Shown here in pieces: positions 1-5,617 of a DNA stretch of 6,744 nucleotides. Position numbers and translations under genes: made by a program. The notes under the pieces are model-generated. The model was not told the DNA's origin, ran no database searches, and saw only the letters and a list, made by a program, of their open reading frames with translations. This DNA is from an uncultured Pseudorhodobacter sp. (GTDB lineage Bacteria; Pseudomonadota; Alphaproteobacteria; Rhodobacterales; Rhodobacteraceae). The DNA is taken from assembly GCA_945957495.1 (NCBI GenBank), contig CAMFLG010000182.1, positions 1-6,744 of the forward strand. Direction: 5' to 3'. The first letter of the stretch is position 1; every line of letters starts with the position of its first letter.

Positions 1-951
1 ATCTTCGGCCATTCCGGCTGGGGCGAGACGCTGTTCCTGAAAGAGGTCTGGCCCGAGGCGAAGCTAATCGTCTATGCCGAATTCTACTATCGCGGGCGCG
101 GTGCCGATGTGGGCTTTGACCACGAATTCGGCCAGCCGAATTTCGATCAGGTCATGATTGCGCAGGGGCGTGCCGCCTATCTGGGGCAGGCGCTGGCCCA
201 TGCCGATGCCGGGCTGTCGCCGACCGAATGGCAGGCCTCGACCTATCCGCCCGCGCTGCGCCGGATGATCACCGTCATCCATGACGGCGTGAACACCGAT
301 GTGATGTGCCCTAACCCAGAGGCGCGTTTCACCTTGCCCACGGGCGCGGTCGTGAAACCGGGGGACGAGGTGCTGACCTTTGTGAACCGCAATCTGGAAC
401 CCTATCGCGGCTATCACATCTTCATGCGCGCCCTGCCCGAAGTGTTGCGCGCGCGGCCCAACGCGCAGGTGGTCATCGTCGGCGGCGATGAGGTCAGCTA
501 TGGCGCCGCCCCAAAGGGGGCAAAGGGCTGGAAAGACACCATTCTGAACCAGGTCCGCGATCAACTGGACCTCAGCCGCGTGCATTTCATGGGCAAGGTG
601 CCCTATGCCGATTTCGTGGCGTTGATGCAGGTCAGCCGGGCGCATGCCTACCTGAGCTACCCCTTCGTGCTGTCCTGGTCGATGATCGAGGCGATGGCCG
701 CAGGCTGTCACGTCGTGGCCTCATCAACCAAACCGGTGGTGGAGGCGCTGGAGCATGGCAAGACCGGCACGCTGGTGGATTTCTTTGACGTCGCAGGCTG
801 GTCACGGGCGCTGACCGAAGCGCTGGCCGACCCCGACCGCTTTGCGCCCTTGCGCGCAGCGGCGCGGCAGGCGGCGATCGACCGCTATGACCAGAAAATC
901 CTGCTGCCGCGCATGGTCGCCTTTGTCGAAGGTTTCGCCCGCAAGGTCTGA
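1..951 (+). CDS. Glycosyltransferase, GT4-like, 5'-truncated by window edge
   Basis: The frame is open from base 1 to the TGA at 949-951, giving 316 visible residues; the start codon lies upstream. The first residues (HSGWGETLFLKEVWP, then AEFYYRGRGADVGFD) match my memory of the N-terminal acceptor-side domain that precedes a glycosyltransferase group 1 domain in bacterial GT4 proteins. The C-terminal GT-B half is clear: a beta-strand with VVIVGGDEVSYG, then VHFMGKVPYADFVALM, then SYPFVLSWSMIEAMAAGCHVVAS around residue 230, which corresponds to the nucleotide-sugar binding segment. In the usual EX7E motif the second glutamate (residue 230, codon 688-690) is present, while the first position is Phe, so the motif is degenerate. 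The enzyme probably transfers a sugar from a nucleotide donor onto a surface polysaccharide or other glycan. Donor and acceptor cannot be read from the sequence. It converges with hemN. No promoter is visible because the 5' end is missing. Confidence 0.85.
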   Translation: MFGHSGWGETLFLKEVWPEAKLIVYAEFYYRGRGADVGFDHEFGQPNFDQVMIAQGRAAYLGQALAHADAGLSPTEWQASTYPPALRRMITVIHDGVNTDVMCPNPEARFTLPTGAVVKPGDEVLTFVNRNLEPYRGYHIFMRALPEVLRARPNAQVVIVGGDEVSYGAAPKGAKGWKDTILNQVRDQLDLSRVHFMGKVPYADFVALMQVSRAHAYLSYPFVLSWSMIEAMAAGCHVVASSTKPVVEALEHGKTGTLVDFFDVAGWSRALTEALADPDRFAPLRAAARQAAIDRYDQKILLPRMVAFVEGFARKV

Positions 952-956
952 GGCAC

Positions 957-1001
957 CCGATTTCTTCGAAGAAATCGGCCCGGAATTTTCGAAAATTCCG
1001 G
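957..1001. terminator. Two tandem 22-bp perfect palindromes between convergent genes
   Basis: Bases 957-978 are a perfect 22-bp inverted repeat centred on TTCGAA, and 980-1001 are a second one centred on TTTTCGAAAA. A single C (979) separates them. They fill nearly all the space between the stop of the glycosyltransferase (951) and the stop of hemN (1006). Each can fold into an 11-bp stem, or about 9 bp with a small loop, on either strand. This position and two-way symmetry fit a bidirectional terminator for convergent genes, although a clear T-run after the stems is missing. They could also be a dispersed intergenic repeat. The palindromes are seen directly; the terminator role is inferred. 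Confidence 0.6.
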
Positions 1002-1005
1002 AACC

Positions 1006-2361
1006 TTAAACTGCCGCCGAATGCTTCGCCTTGCCGTGATCATAGGCGTCGAACATCCGCGCGATCATCCGGGTCAGTGGCCGCGCATGCGGCGGAATCG
1101 ACAGCCCTGCGGCATCGACGATCACCATATCGGGGAAGGCCGCAGCGGCATCGGCGAACATCTGCGCCAACCGATCCTCTGTCACCGCATAGCCCTGCAA
1201 AATCTCGGCCCGGCTGACGTGGAAATCCGACATCAGCGCCTCGATGATGCGGCCGCGCAGCTTGTCCTCGGCAGAGAACACATGGCCGCGATGGGTCGAA
1301 AACCGCCCCGCCCGGATCGCTGCCGTGTGGTCCGCCGTGCCCGAGGCGTTCTGCGCATAGCCCTGCGGAAAACGCGAGATCGAAGAGGCGCCCAGACCGA
1401 TCAGGACCGGCGCGGTATCGTCGGTGTAGCCCTGAAAATTGCGCCGCAGGGTTCCGGCACGGGCCGCTTTCGCCATGCCATCGCTGGGCCGCGCGAAATG
1501 GTCGATGCCAATTTCATCATAGCCATCGGCCAGAAACAACTGCCGCGCCACCTCGAACAGGTTCAGCCGTTCTTCCGGCGTGGGCATGGCATCCGACGGG
1601 ATCATCTGTTGCCGCTTGCTCATCCACGGCACATGCGCATAACCGTAAAGCGCCACGCGATCCGGCGACAGCGCCAGCAGTTTCTGCACCGAATCCGCGA
1701 TCCGCACCGGGTTTTGCAACGGCAGGCCATACAGAATATCGGCGTTCAGGCTTTGCACCCCGCGTTCGCGGATCATCCGGGCCACCGATTGCGTCACCTC
1801 GAACGGCTGTTCGCGCCCGATTGCCGCCTGAATCTGCGGATCGAAATCCTGCACCCCGATCGAGGCGCGGTTCATCCCCGCCGCCGCCAGCGCATCCAGC
1901 CGCGCCGCGTCCACCTCCATCGGGTCAATCTCGACCGAGAATTCCGCGCCCTCGCCCATCGGCACCACGGCAAAGATCGCCTCGGCCAACTCGCGGGTCA
2001 GATCGGGTGACAGCATCGTCGGCGTCCCGCCACCCCAATGCAGCCGCGACAGCCGCACACCGGGGGCCAGATGCGCCTTCAACAACGCGATTTCCTGCTG
2101 CAGCATCGCGGCATAGGCCTGCACCGGCTTGTCCGATTGCGTGCCCTGCGTGCGACAGGCGCAGAACCAGCACAGACGCCTGCAGAACGGCACATGCAGA
2201 TACAGCGAAATCTCGGATCCCGCGGGCACCGATCTGATCCAATCGGCAAAAAGATCAGGCCCGACGCCACCGCCAAACTGCGGTGCTGTGGGGTAACTGG
2301 TATAGCGAGGCACGCGCGCGTCAAAAAGACCGAGCCGTGTTAGTTGCGAATGAACTGTCAT
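1006..2361 (-). CDS. hemN: Oxygen-independent coproporphyrinogen III dehydrogenase (radical SAM)
   Basis: This 451-residue protein converts coproporphyrinogen III to protoporphyrinogen IX without oxygen by two radical decarboxylations, in the cytoplasm, for haem and (bacterio)chlorophyll synthesis. The N-terminal RVPRYTSYPTAPQF is the HemN signature. The radical SAM site is YLHVPFCRRLCWFCAC: Tyr54, then Cys60, Cys64 and Cys67 in a CX3CX2C arrangement for the 4Fe-4S cluster, plus Cys69. This pattern and numbering closely parallel E. coli HemN, including the extra cysteine that separates true HemN from HemW-like proteins. GGGTPT at 110-115 is the SAM-binding segment. Length is normal for the family. 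The start at 2361 gives MTVHSQLTRLGLF and no credible start lies upstream, but the ribosome site is weak (AAAGA about 7-11 bases before the ATG). The gene is divergent from fnrL and shares an FNR box with it, which fits induction at low oxygen. Rhodobacter literature also uses the name hemZ for such genes. Confidence 0.95.
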   Translation of the reverse strand: MTVHSQLTRLGLFDARVPRYTSYPTAPQFGGGVGPDLFADWIRSVPAGSEISLYLHVPFCRRLCWFCACRTQGTQSDKPVQAYAAMLQQEIALLKAHLAPGVRLSRLHWGGGTPTMLSPDLTRELAEAIFAVVPMGEGAEFSVEIDPMEVDAARLDALAAAGMNRASIGVQDFDPQIQAAIGREQPFEVTQSVARMIRERGVQSLNADILYGLPLQNPVRIADSVQKLLALSPDRVALYGYAHVPWMSKRQQMIPSDAMPTPEERLNLFEVARQLFLADGYDEIGIDHFARPSDGMAKAARAGTLRRNFQGYTDDTAPVLIGLGASSISRFPQGYAQNASGTADHTAAIRAGRFSTHRGHVFSAEDKLRGRIIEALMSDFHVSRAEILQGYAVTEDRLAQMFADAAAAFPDMVIVDAAGLSIPPHARPLTRMIARMFDAYDHGKAKHSAAV

Positions 2362-2395
2362 AGGTATATCTTTGCTTGAATATTTTGCGGATGCT

Positions 2396-2409
2396 TTGAC
2401 GCAGATCAA
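2396..2409. promoter_or_regulatory. FNR/FnrL box between hemN and fnrL
   Basis: TTGACGCAGATCAA matches the FNR consensus TTGAT-N4-ATCAA at 9 of 10 positions. It lies in the 63-base gap between the divergent starts of hemN (2361) and fnrL (2425), the latter encoding the expected binding protein. Read toward hemN the first half-site is the perfect TTGAT. It is centred 41.5 bases from the A of the hemN ATG. Toward fnrL it ends 4 bases before the AAAGG ribosome site, so it lies too far downstream to activate fnrL and would more naturally block it. A weak fnrL promoter (TTGCGA at 2344-2349, 17-base spacer, TATCTT at 2367-2372) would start upstream of the box. The site is seen; activation of hemN and self-repression of fnrL are inferred. 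Confidence 0.85.
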
Positions 2410-2424
2410 TCCGAAAGGCCTGGA

Positions 2425-3171
2425 ATGTCGGTTCACGACCTCAAGATTGGGCACCCGAACTGCGGTGATTGCCCAATTCGGCACCGTGCCGTCTGCGCGC
2501 GCTGTGAAAGCGACGAATTGGCCAAGCTTGATTCGATCAAATACTATCGCAGCTTTCAGGCCGGGCAGACGGTGATCTGGTCGGGTGACCGGATGGATTT
2601 CGTGGCCTCGGTCGTCACCGGCATCGCCACCCTGACCCAAACGATGGAAGATGGCCGCCGTCAGATGGTGGGCCTTCTTCTGCCCTCGGATTTCGTTGGC
2701 CGCCCGGGCCGGTCGCAAGCCGCCTATGACGTGACGGCCACCACCGATCTGGTGATGTGCTGTTTCCGCAAGAAGCCGTTTGAAGATTTGATGGGATCAA
2801 CCCCGCATATCGCCCAGCGCCTGCTGGAAATGACGCTGGACGAGCTGGACGCCGCGCGGGAATGGATGCTGCTGTTGGGCCGCAAAACCGCACGCGAAAA
2901 GATTGCCTCGCTGCTGGCGATCATCGCGCGGCGCACAGCCTCGCTGAAAACCGCGGGCAAGACCAGCGACGTCAAGTTTGACCTGCCGCTGACGCGCGAG
3001 GAAATGGCCGATTATCTGGGCCTTACGCTGGAAACCGTCAGCCGCCAGATGTCGGCGCTGAAACGCGATGGCGTGATCGAACTGGAAGGCAAGCGGCAGA
3101 TCATTGTGCAAAGCCTGGATCGGCTGCTGGAGGAAACCGGCGACGATTCCGATGGCGGCTTCCTGGTTTAG
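2425..3171 (+). CDS. fnrL: FnrL, CRP/FNR-family oxygen-sensing transcription regulator
   Basis: A 248-residue global regulator of the switch to low-oxygen life. In FNR proteins a 4Fe-4S cluster holds the DNA-binding dimer together and is lost on exposure to oxygen. The N-terminus carries Cys13-X2-Cys16-X7-Cys24, plus Cys27; the fourth cluster ligand would be Cys112 or Cys113 in the beta-roll (LVMCCFRKKPF). The X7 spacing is as I remember for alphaproteobacterial FnrN/FnrL, whereas E. coli FNR has X5. The beta-roll sensor domain covers about 38-125, the dimerisation helix about 126-160 (HIAQRLLEMTLDELDAAREW), and the winged helix-turn-helix about 187-232. The recognition helix has E203, S206 and R207 (ETVSR), the E-X2-S-R set that reads TTGAT half-sites, matching the box upstream. 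AAAGG at 2414-2418, 6 bases before the ATG, supports this start. It is divergent from hemN and upstream of a stress protein gene, as I recall for R. sphaeroides. Confidence 0.95.
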   Translation: MSVHDLKIGHPNCGDCPIRHRAVCARCESDELAKLDSIKYYRSFQAGQTVIWSGDRMDFVASVVTGIATLTQTMEDGRRQMVGLLLPSDFVGRPGRSQAAYDVTATTDLVMCCFRKKPFEDLMGSTPHIAQRLLEMTLDELDAAREWMLLLGRKTAREKIASLLAIIARRTASLKTAGKTSDVKFDLPLTREEMADYLGLTLETVSRQMSALKRDGVIELEGKRQIIVQSLDRLLEETGDDSDGGFLV

Positions 3172-3174
3172 GGC

Positions 3175-3216
3175 TTGATGCAGGTCATTGCCCGCCGCGG
3201 CATCCGGGCCTAGCAT
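3175..3216 (+). promoter_or_regulatory. Candidate FnrL-dependent class II promoter for usp
   Basis: TTGATGCAGGTCAT at 3175-3188 has a perfect left half-site and 3 of 5 matches in the right half, 8 of 10 to the FNR consensus with the correct N4 spacer. It begins 4 bases after the fnrL stop. Placing its centre (3181.5) at -41.5 predicts a start at 3223, and then TAGCAT at 3211-3216 falls exactly at -12 to -7 (4 of 6 to TATAAT). No good -35 is evident, as expected when FNR occupies that region. This would give usp its own low-oxygen promoter with a leader of about 37 bases. The matches are seen; function is inferred. Confidence 0.5.
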
Positions 3217-3242
3217 CCCGGCGACCGGGCTTTTGCCGGGAT
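3215..3242 (+). terminator. Hairpin downstream of fnrL, possible terminator or attenuator
   Basis: ATCCCGGC (3215-3222) is exactly complementary to GCCGGGAT (3235-3242), an 8-bp stem with a 12-base loop. A competing tighter hairpin, CCCGG-CGA-CCGGG at 3217-3229, is followed by CTTTT, which resembles a short intrinsic terminator. Either fold would follow fnrL by about 45 bases. The T-tract is only four bases, so termination may be partial. The 5' arm ends one base before the transcription start predicted for usp, so only read-through RNA from fnrL would contain the whole structure. Confidence 0.4.
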
Positions 3243-3259
3243 TGTGCGAAAGGTTTGCC

Positions 3260-3673
3260 ATGATCAGCCATGTTCTTTGCCCCACCGATGGGTCGCCCCA
3301 TGCGCTGCGCGCCATGTCCGCCGCAGCACTGCTGGCGCAGAAATACGCGGCCAGCCTAAGCATCATCCTGATCAATACCCCGGTCGGGGCTGGCATGGGG
3401 CCGATGGTTTACGCCTGGCCCGATGACGAGGCGACAGAGATTCTGGCCGCCGCCCGCGCCGCCGCCACCGAGGCGGGCGCCGGTGCCGTTCATACCGAGA
3501 TGGTGATTTCCTCGGATGCGGCCTCTGGCATCATCGACTATGCCCGGGCGCATAAGGTCGATCACATCGTCATGGGAACGGGCGACAAACGCGGGCTGTC
3601 GCGGCTGGTGCTGGGGTCGGTCGCGGCCGATGTGGCTGCGCGCGCGCCCTGTTCCGTCACCATCGCGCGCTGA
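3260..3673 (+). CDS. Universal stress protein, UspA family, single domain
   Basis: A 137-residue single Usp domain with the family's alpha/beta nucleotide-binding fold. The first strand is ISHVLCPTDGSPHALRAM, with the conserved Asp and the helix that follows it; the C-terminal half has KVDHIVMGTGDKRGLSRLVLGSVAADVAARAPCSVTIAR. This last segment matches the ATP-binding signature G-X2-G-X9-G-S except that the second glycine is Asp (GTGD), so ATP binding is uncertain. These small cytoplasmic proteins are made under stress and starvation and usually act as dimers; the target of this one is unknown. AAAGG at 3249-3253, 6 bases before ATG 3260, sets the start. An in-frame start at 3188 would add 24 residues with no family similarity. 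It follows fnrL and may be FnrL-controlled through the 3175 box. My recollection is that a usp gene also follows fnrL in R. sphaeroides. Confidence 0.9.
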   Translation: MISHVLCPTDGSPHALRAMSAAALLAQKYAASLSIILINTPVGAGMGPMVYAWPDDEATEILAAARAAATEAGAGAVHTEMVISSDAASGIIDYARAHKVDHIVMGTGDKRGLSRLVLGSVAADVAARAPCSVTIAR

Positions 3674-3675
3674 TA

Positions 3676-3706
3676 CCCCGCGGCATCGTGACTGGCACGC
3701 CGGGGG
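3676..3706 (+). terminator. Bulged hairpin just after usp, possible terminator
   Basis: Starting 2 bases after the usp stop, the RNA can pair CCCC (3676-3679), CGG (3681-3683) and CGTG (3687-3690) with CACG (3696-3699), CCG (3700-3702) and GGGG (3703-3706). This leaves a 5-base ACTGG loop and bulges of 1 and 3 bases on the 5' side, 11 pairs in all. No T-run follows, so intrinsic termination would be poor; it may instead protect the 3' end of the usp message or slow polymerase. It marks a likely border between the oxygen-response genes and the next block. Confidence 0.35.
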
Positions 3707-3787
3707 CGGGGCTGCTAACCATTGTCGGATGATCCACGCGCCCGCTCGCCTTTCCCGCCCGCCCGCGCCCCCGTCGGGGGCCGCGCG

Positions 3788-4411
3788 ATGATTGATGCAA
3801 GGCTTTTGCCGCTGCAACGCAGGCTGCTGGCGCCCTTGGCCAAGGCCTTGGCCGCGCTCGGGATTTCCGCCGATCAGATCAGCCTTGCGGGCTTTGCCCT
3901 TGGCGCGCTGTGCCTGCCCGCGCTGGCGTTTCACGCCTATGGGCTGGCCTTGGCGCTGCTGGCGCTGAACCGGCTGGCCGATGGGTTGGACGGGGCTGTG
4001 GCGCGGCGCACCGCGCCTACCGATCGTGGCGCCTTTCTGGATATCGCGCTGGATTTCGTGTTCTACGCGCTGTTTCCGCTGGGCTTTGCGCTGGCCGATC
4101 CGACCACAAACGCCCTGCCTGCGGCGATCCTGATTGCGGCCTTCATCGGCACCGGATCGTCGTTTCTGGCCTTTGCCGCCATCGCCGCCCGGCGCGGCAT
4201 GTCGGCGGCGGAGTATCCGCAAAAGGGCATCTACTACCTGGGCGGCCTGACCGAGGGCGCCGAAACCATCGCGGTTTTCACCGCCATGGCGCTGTGGCCC
4301 ACAGCCTTCCCCGCGCTTGCCCTGATCTACGCGCTGGCCTGCGCTGTCACCACCATTCTTCGCTGGCTGCAAGGCTGGCGCGCCTTTACCGACCCTGCCA
4401 AGTTATCTTGA
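3788..4411 (+). CDS. ynjF: CDP-alcohol phosphatidyltransferase family membrane protein, YnjF-like
   Basis: A 207-residue integral membrane enzyme of the family that transfers a CDP-activated phospho-group to an alcohol, as in phospholipid head-group synthesis. The catalytic motif lies at 65-89: Asp65-X2-Asp68-Gly69-X2-Ala72-Arg73-X7-Gly81-X3-Asp85-X3-Asp89, with all four metal-binding aspartates present. The Arg-to-Gly gap is 7, one shorter than the usual 8, as I recall also for E. coli YnjF. Further matches to YnjF from memory are ITPD/ISADQ-type residues near 26-31, FIGTGSSFLAFA (119-130) and YYLGGLTEG (149-157). About six hydrophobic segments are visible, in line with the family. The real donor and acceptor are unknown. 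ATG 3788 is chosen because the family-like sequence begins there; the ribosome site (GGGGG at about 3776-3780) is poor, and TTG 3722 would add 22 low-complexity residues. The gene ends 21 bases before the binding-protein gene and is probably co-transcribed with it. Confidence 0.88.
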   Translation: MIDARLLPLQRRLLAPLAKALAALGISADQISLAGFALGALCLPALAFHAYGLALALLALNRLADGLDGAVARRTAPTDRGAFLDIALDFVFYALFPLGFALADPTTNALPAAILIAAFIGTGSSFLAFAAIAARRGMSAAEYPQKGIYYLGGLTEGAETIAVFTAMALWPTAFPALALIYALACAVTTILRWLQGWRAFTDPAKLS

Positions 4412-4432
4412 CCCTATTCTGACGGAGCATCC

Positions 4433-5617
4433 ATGCGCCTTTTGCTGATCCCCGCCCTTGCCCTCACGCTTGCCACCCCCGCCCTTGCCGATTGGCAGGA
4501 GACGCTCGACGCCGCCAAGGGCCAGACCGTTTACTGGAACGCCTGGGGCGGCGATGCGCGCACCAACGCCTTCATCGCCTGGGTCGGGGCCGAGACTGAT
4601 CGGCTTTACGGCGTCAAGGTGGAACAGGTGAAACTGTCCGACACGGCAGAGGCCGTCAGCCGTGTGATTTCGGAAAAATCCGCGGGGCAGGATACGGGCG
4701 GTTCGGTTGACATGATCTGGATCAACGGCCCGAATTTCCTGTCGATGAAGGAAAAGGGCCTGCTGCACGGCCCCTTCGTGGCCGATCTGCCCAACGCGCA
4801 ATACCTTGATCTTTCGGCCACTTCGCCCGCCTCTGTCGATTTCACCACCCCGGTTGAGGGGTTTGAATCCCCTTGGCGGCTGGCAAAGTTCAACTTCAGC
4901 TATGACTCCGCCCGCGTCAGCGACCTGCCCGCCGATATGGCCGGATGGGTGGATTGGGCGGCGGCACATCCGGGGCGGTTGACACATCCGAACCCGGCGA
5001 ATTTCATGGGGGCAACCTTTCTGAAACAGGCGCTGATCGAACTGGCCCCCGATCCGGCTGTGCTGCAGCAACCCGTCACCGATGAAACCTTCGCCACCAC
5101 CACAGCCCCTCTGTGGGCCTGGTATGATGCCCTGCGCCCGAACTTGTGGCGCAAGGGCGAAAGCTTTCCCGAAAACGAATCCGTCCAGCAACAGATGCTG
5201 AACGATGGCGAGGTTGATATCGCCATGTCCTTCGACCCCGCCTCGACAGCGGCGGCGATTGAACAGGGACTTCTGCCCGAAACCGCGCGGGTTTTCGTCC
5301 CCAAGGACGGCAGCATCGGCAACATCAGCTTTGTCGCCATCCCCTACAACGCCGCCCACGCCGCAGGGGCAGAGGTGGTGGCGAACTTCCTGCTCGACCC
5401 CGCCACGCAGGCGCATATGCAGGACATCACCGTGCTGGGGTCCTTCGCGGTGCTGGACCCGGCCAAGCTGGATGACGCGGCAAAGGCCAGCTTTGCCGCC
5501 CTGCCCAGCGCGCCCGCCCTGCCCGCCTTGGCCGATCTGGGGCCGACCCTGCTGGAACCGCACGCAAGCTGGATGACCCGGCTGACCGAAGAATGGGCCA
5601 AGCGTTACACCAAATGA
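4433..5617 (+). CDS. ynjB: ABC transporter periplasmic substrate-binding protein, YnjB-like
   Basis: A 394-residue secreted solute receptor that would capture a ligand in the periplasm and hand it to the permease encoded next. Residues 1-19 are a Sec signal peptide: Arg2, a hydrophobic core, and an A-L-A cleavage site before Asp20. There is no lipobox cysteine, so the mature protein is soluble. The mature start (DWQETLDAAKGQTVYWNAWGGD) and GGSVDMIWINGPNF (89-102), ESPW (145-148), FLKQALIELAPDPA (196-209), APLWAWYDALRPNLWRKGESFP (225-246), IGNISFVAIP (295-304) and LLEPHASW (373-380) agree, from memory, with E. coli YnjB. That family belongs to the extracellular solute-binding group related to iron, thiamine and spermidine/putrescine receptors, but its ligand is not established. 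ACGGAG at 4422-4427, 5 bases before the ATG, is a strong ribosome site. The stop overlaps the next start (ATGA at 5614-5617), indicating coupled translation. Confidence 0.92.
   Translation: MRLLLIPALALTLATPALADWQETLDAAKGQTVYWNAWGGDARTNAFIAWVGAETDRLYGVKVEQVKLSDTAEAVSRVISEKSAGQDTGGSVDMIWINGPNFLSMKEKGLLHGPFVADLPNAQYLDLSATSPASVDFTTPVEGFESPWRLAKFNFSYDSARVSDLPADMAGWVDWAAAHPGRLTHPNPANFMGATFLKQALIELAPDPAVLQQPVTDETFATTTAPLWAWYDALRPNLWRKGESFPENESVQQQMLNDGEVDIAMSFDPASTAAAIEQGLLPETARVFVPKDGSIGNISFVAIPYNAAHAAGAEVVANFLLDPATQAHMQDITVLGSFAVLDPAKLDDAAKASFAALPSAPALPALADLGPTLLEPHASWMTRLTEEWAKRYTK

Noticed and set aside
1021..2010. Long plus-strand open frame opposite hemN, and other long antisense frames (minus strand 3356-4372, 4403-5563, 5605-6690)
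   Set aside because: They are antisense to well-supported genes, rich in Arg, His, Gln and Gly as expected for the complement of GC-rich codons, and show no recognisable domains.
2528..2540. TTGATTCGATCAA inside fnrL, looking like a perfect FNR box
   Set aside because: Both half-sites are perfect but the spacer is 3 bases, not 4, so the two FNR subunits would be out of register. It is within coding sequence and encodes LDSIK, so it is probably chance.
2362..2718. Upstream in-frame extension of hemN to position 2718
   Set aside because: The added 119 residues have no HemN similarity and run antisense through the start of fnrL. The family signature begins just after the ATG at 2361.
3188..3259. 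Earlier in-frame start for the stress protein at 3188
   Set aside because: It would place the FNR-like box and hairpin within or next to coding sequence, and a good AAAGG site supports ATG 3260, where the Usp fold begins.
3722..3787. TTG start for the CDP-alcohol transferase at 3722
   Set aside because: It would add 22 Pro/Ala/Arg-rich residues with no family similarity and has no good ribosome site. ATG 3788 begins where the family-like sequence begins.
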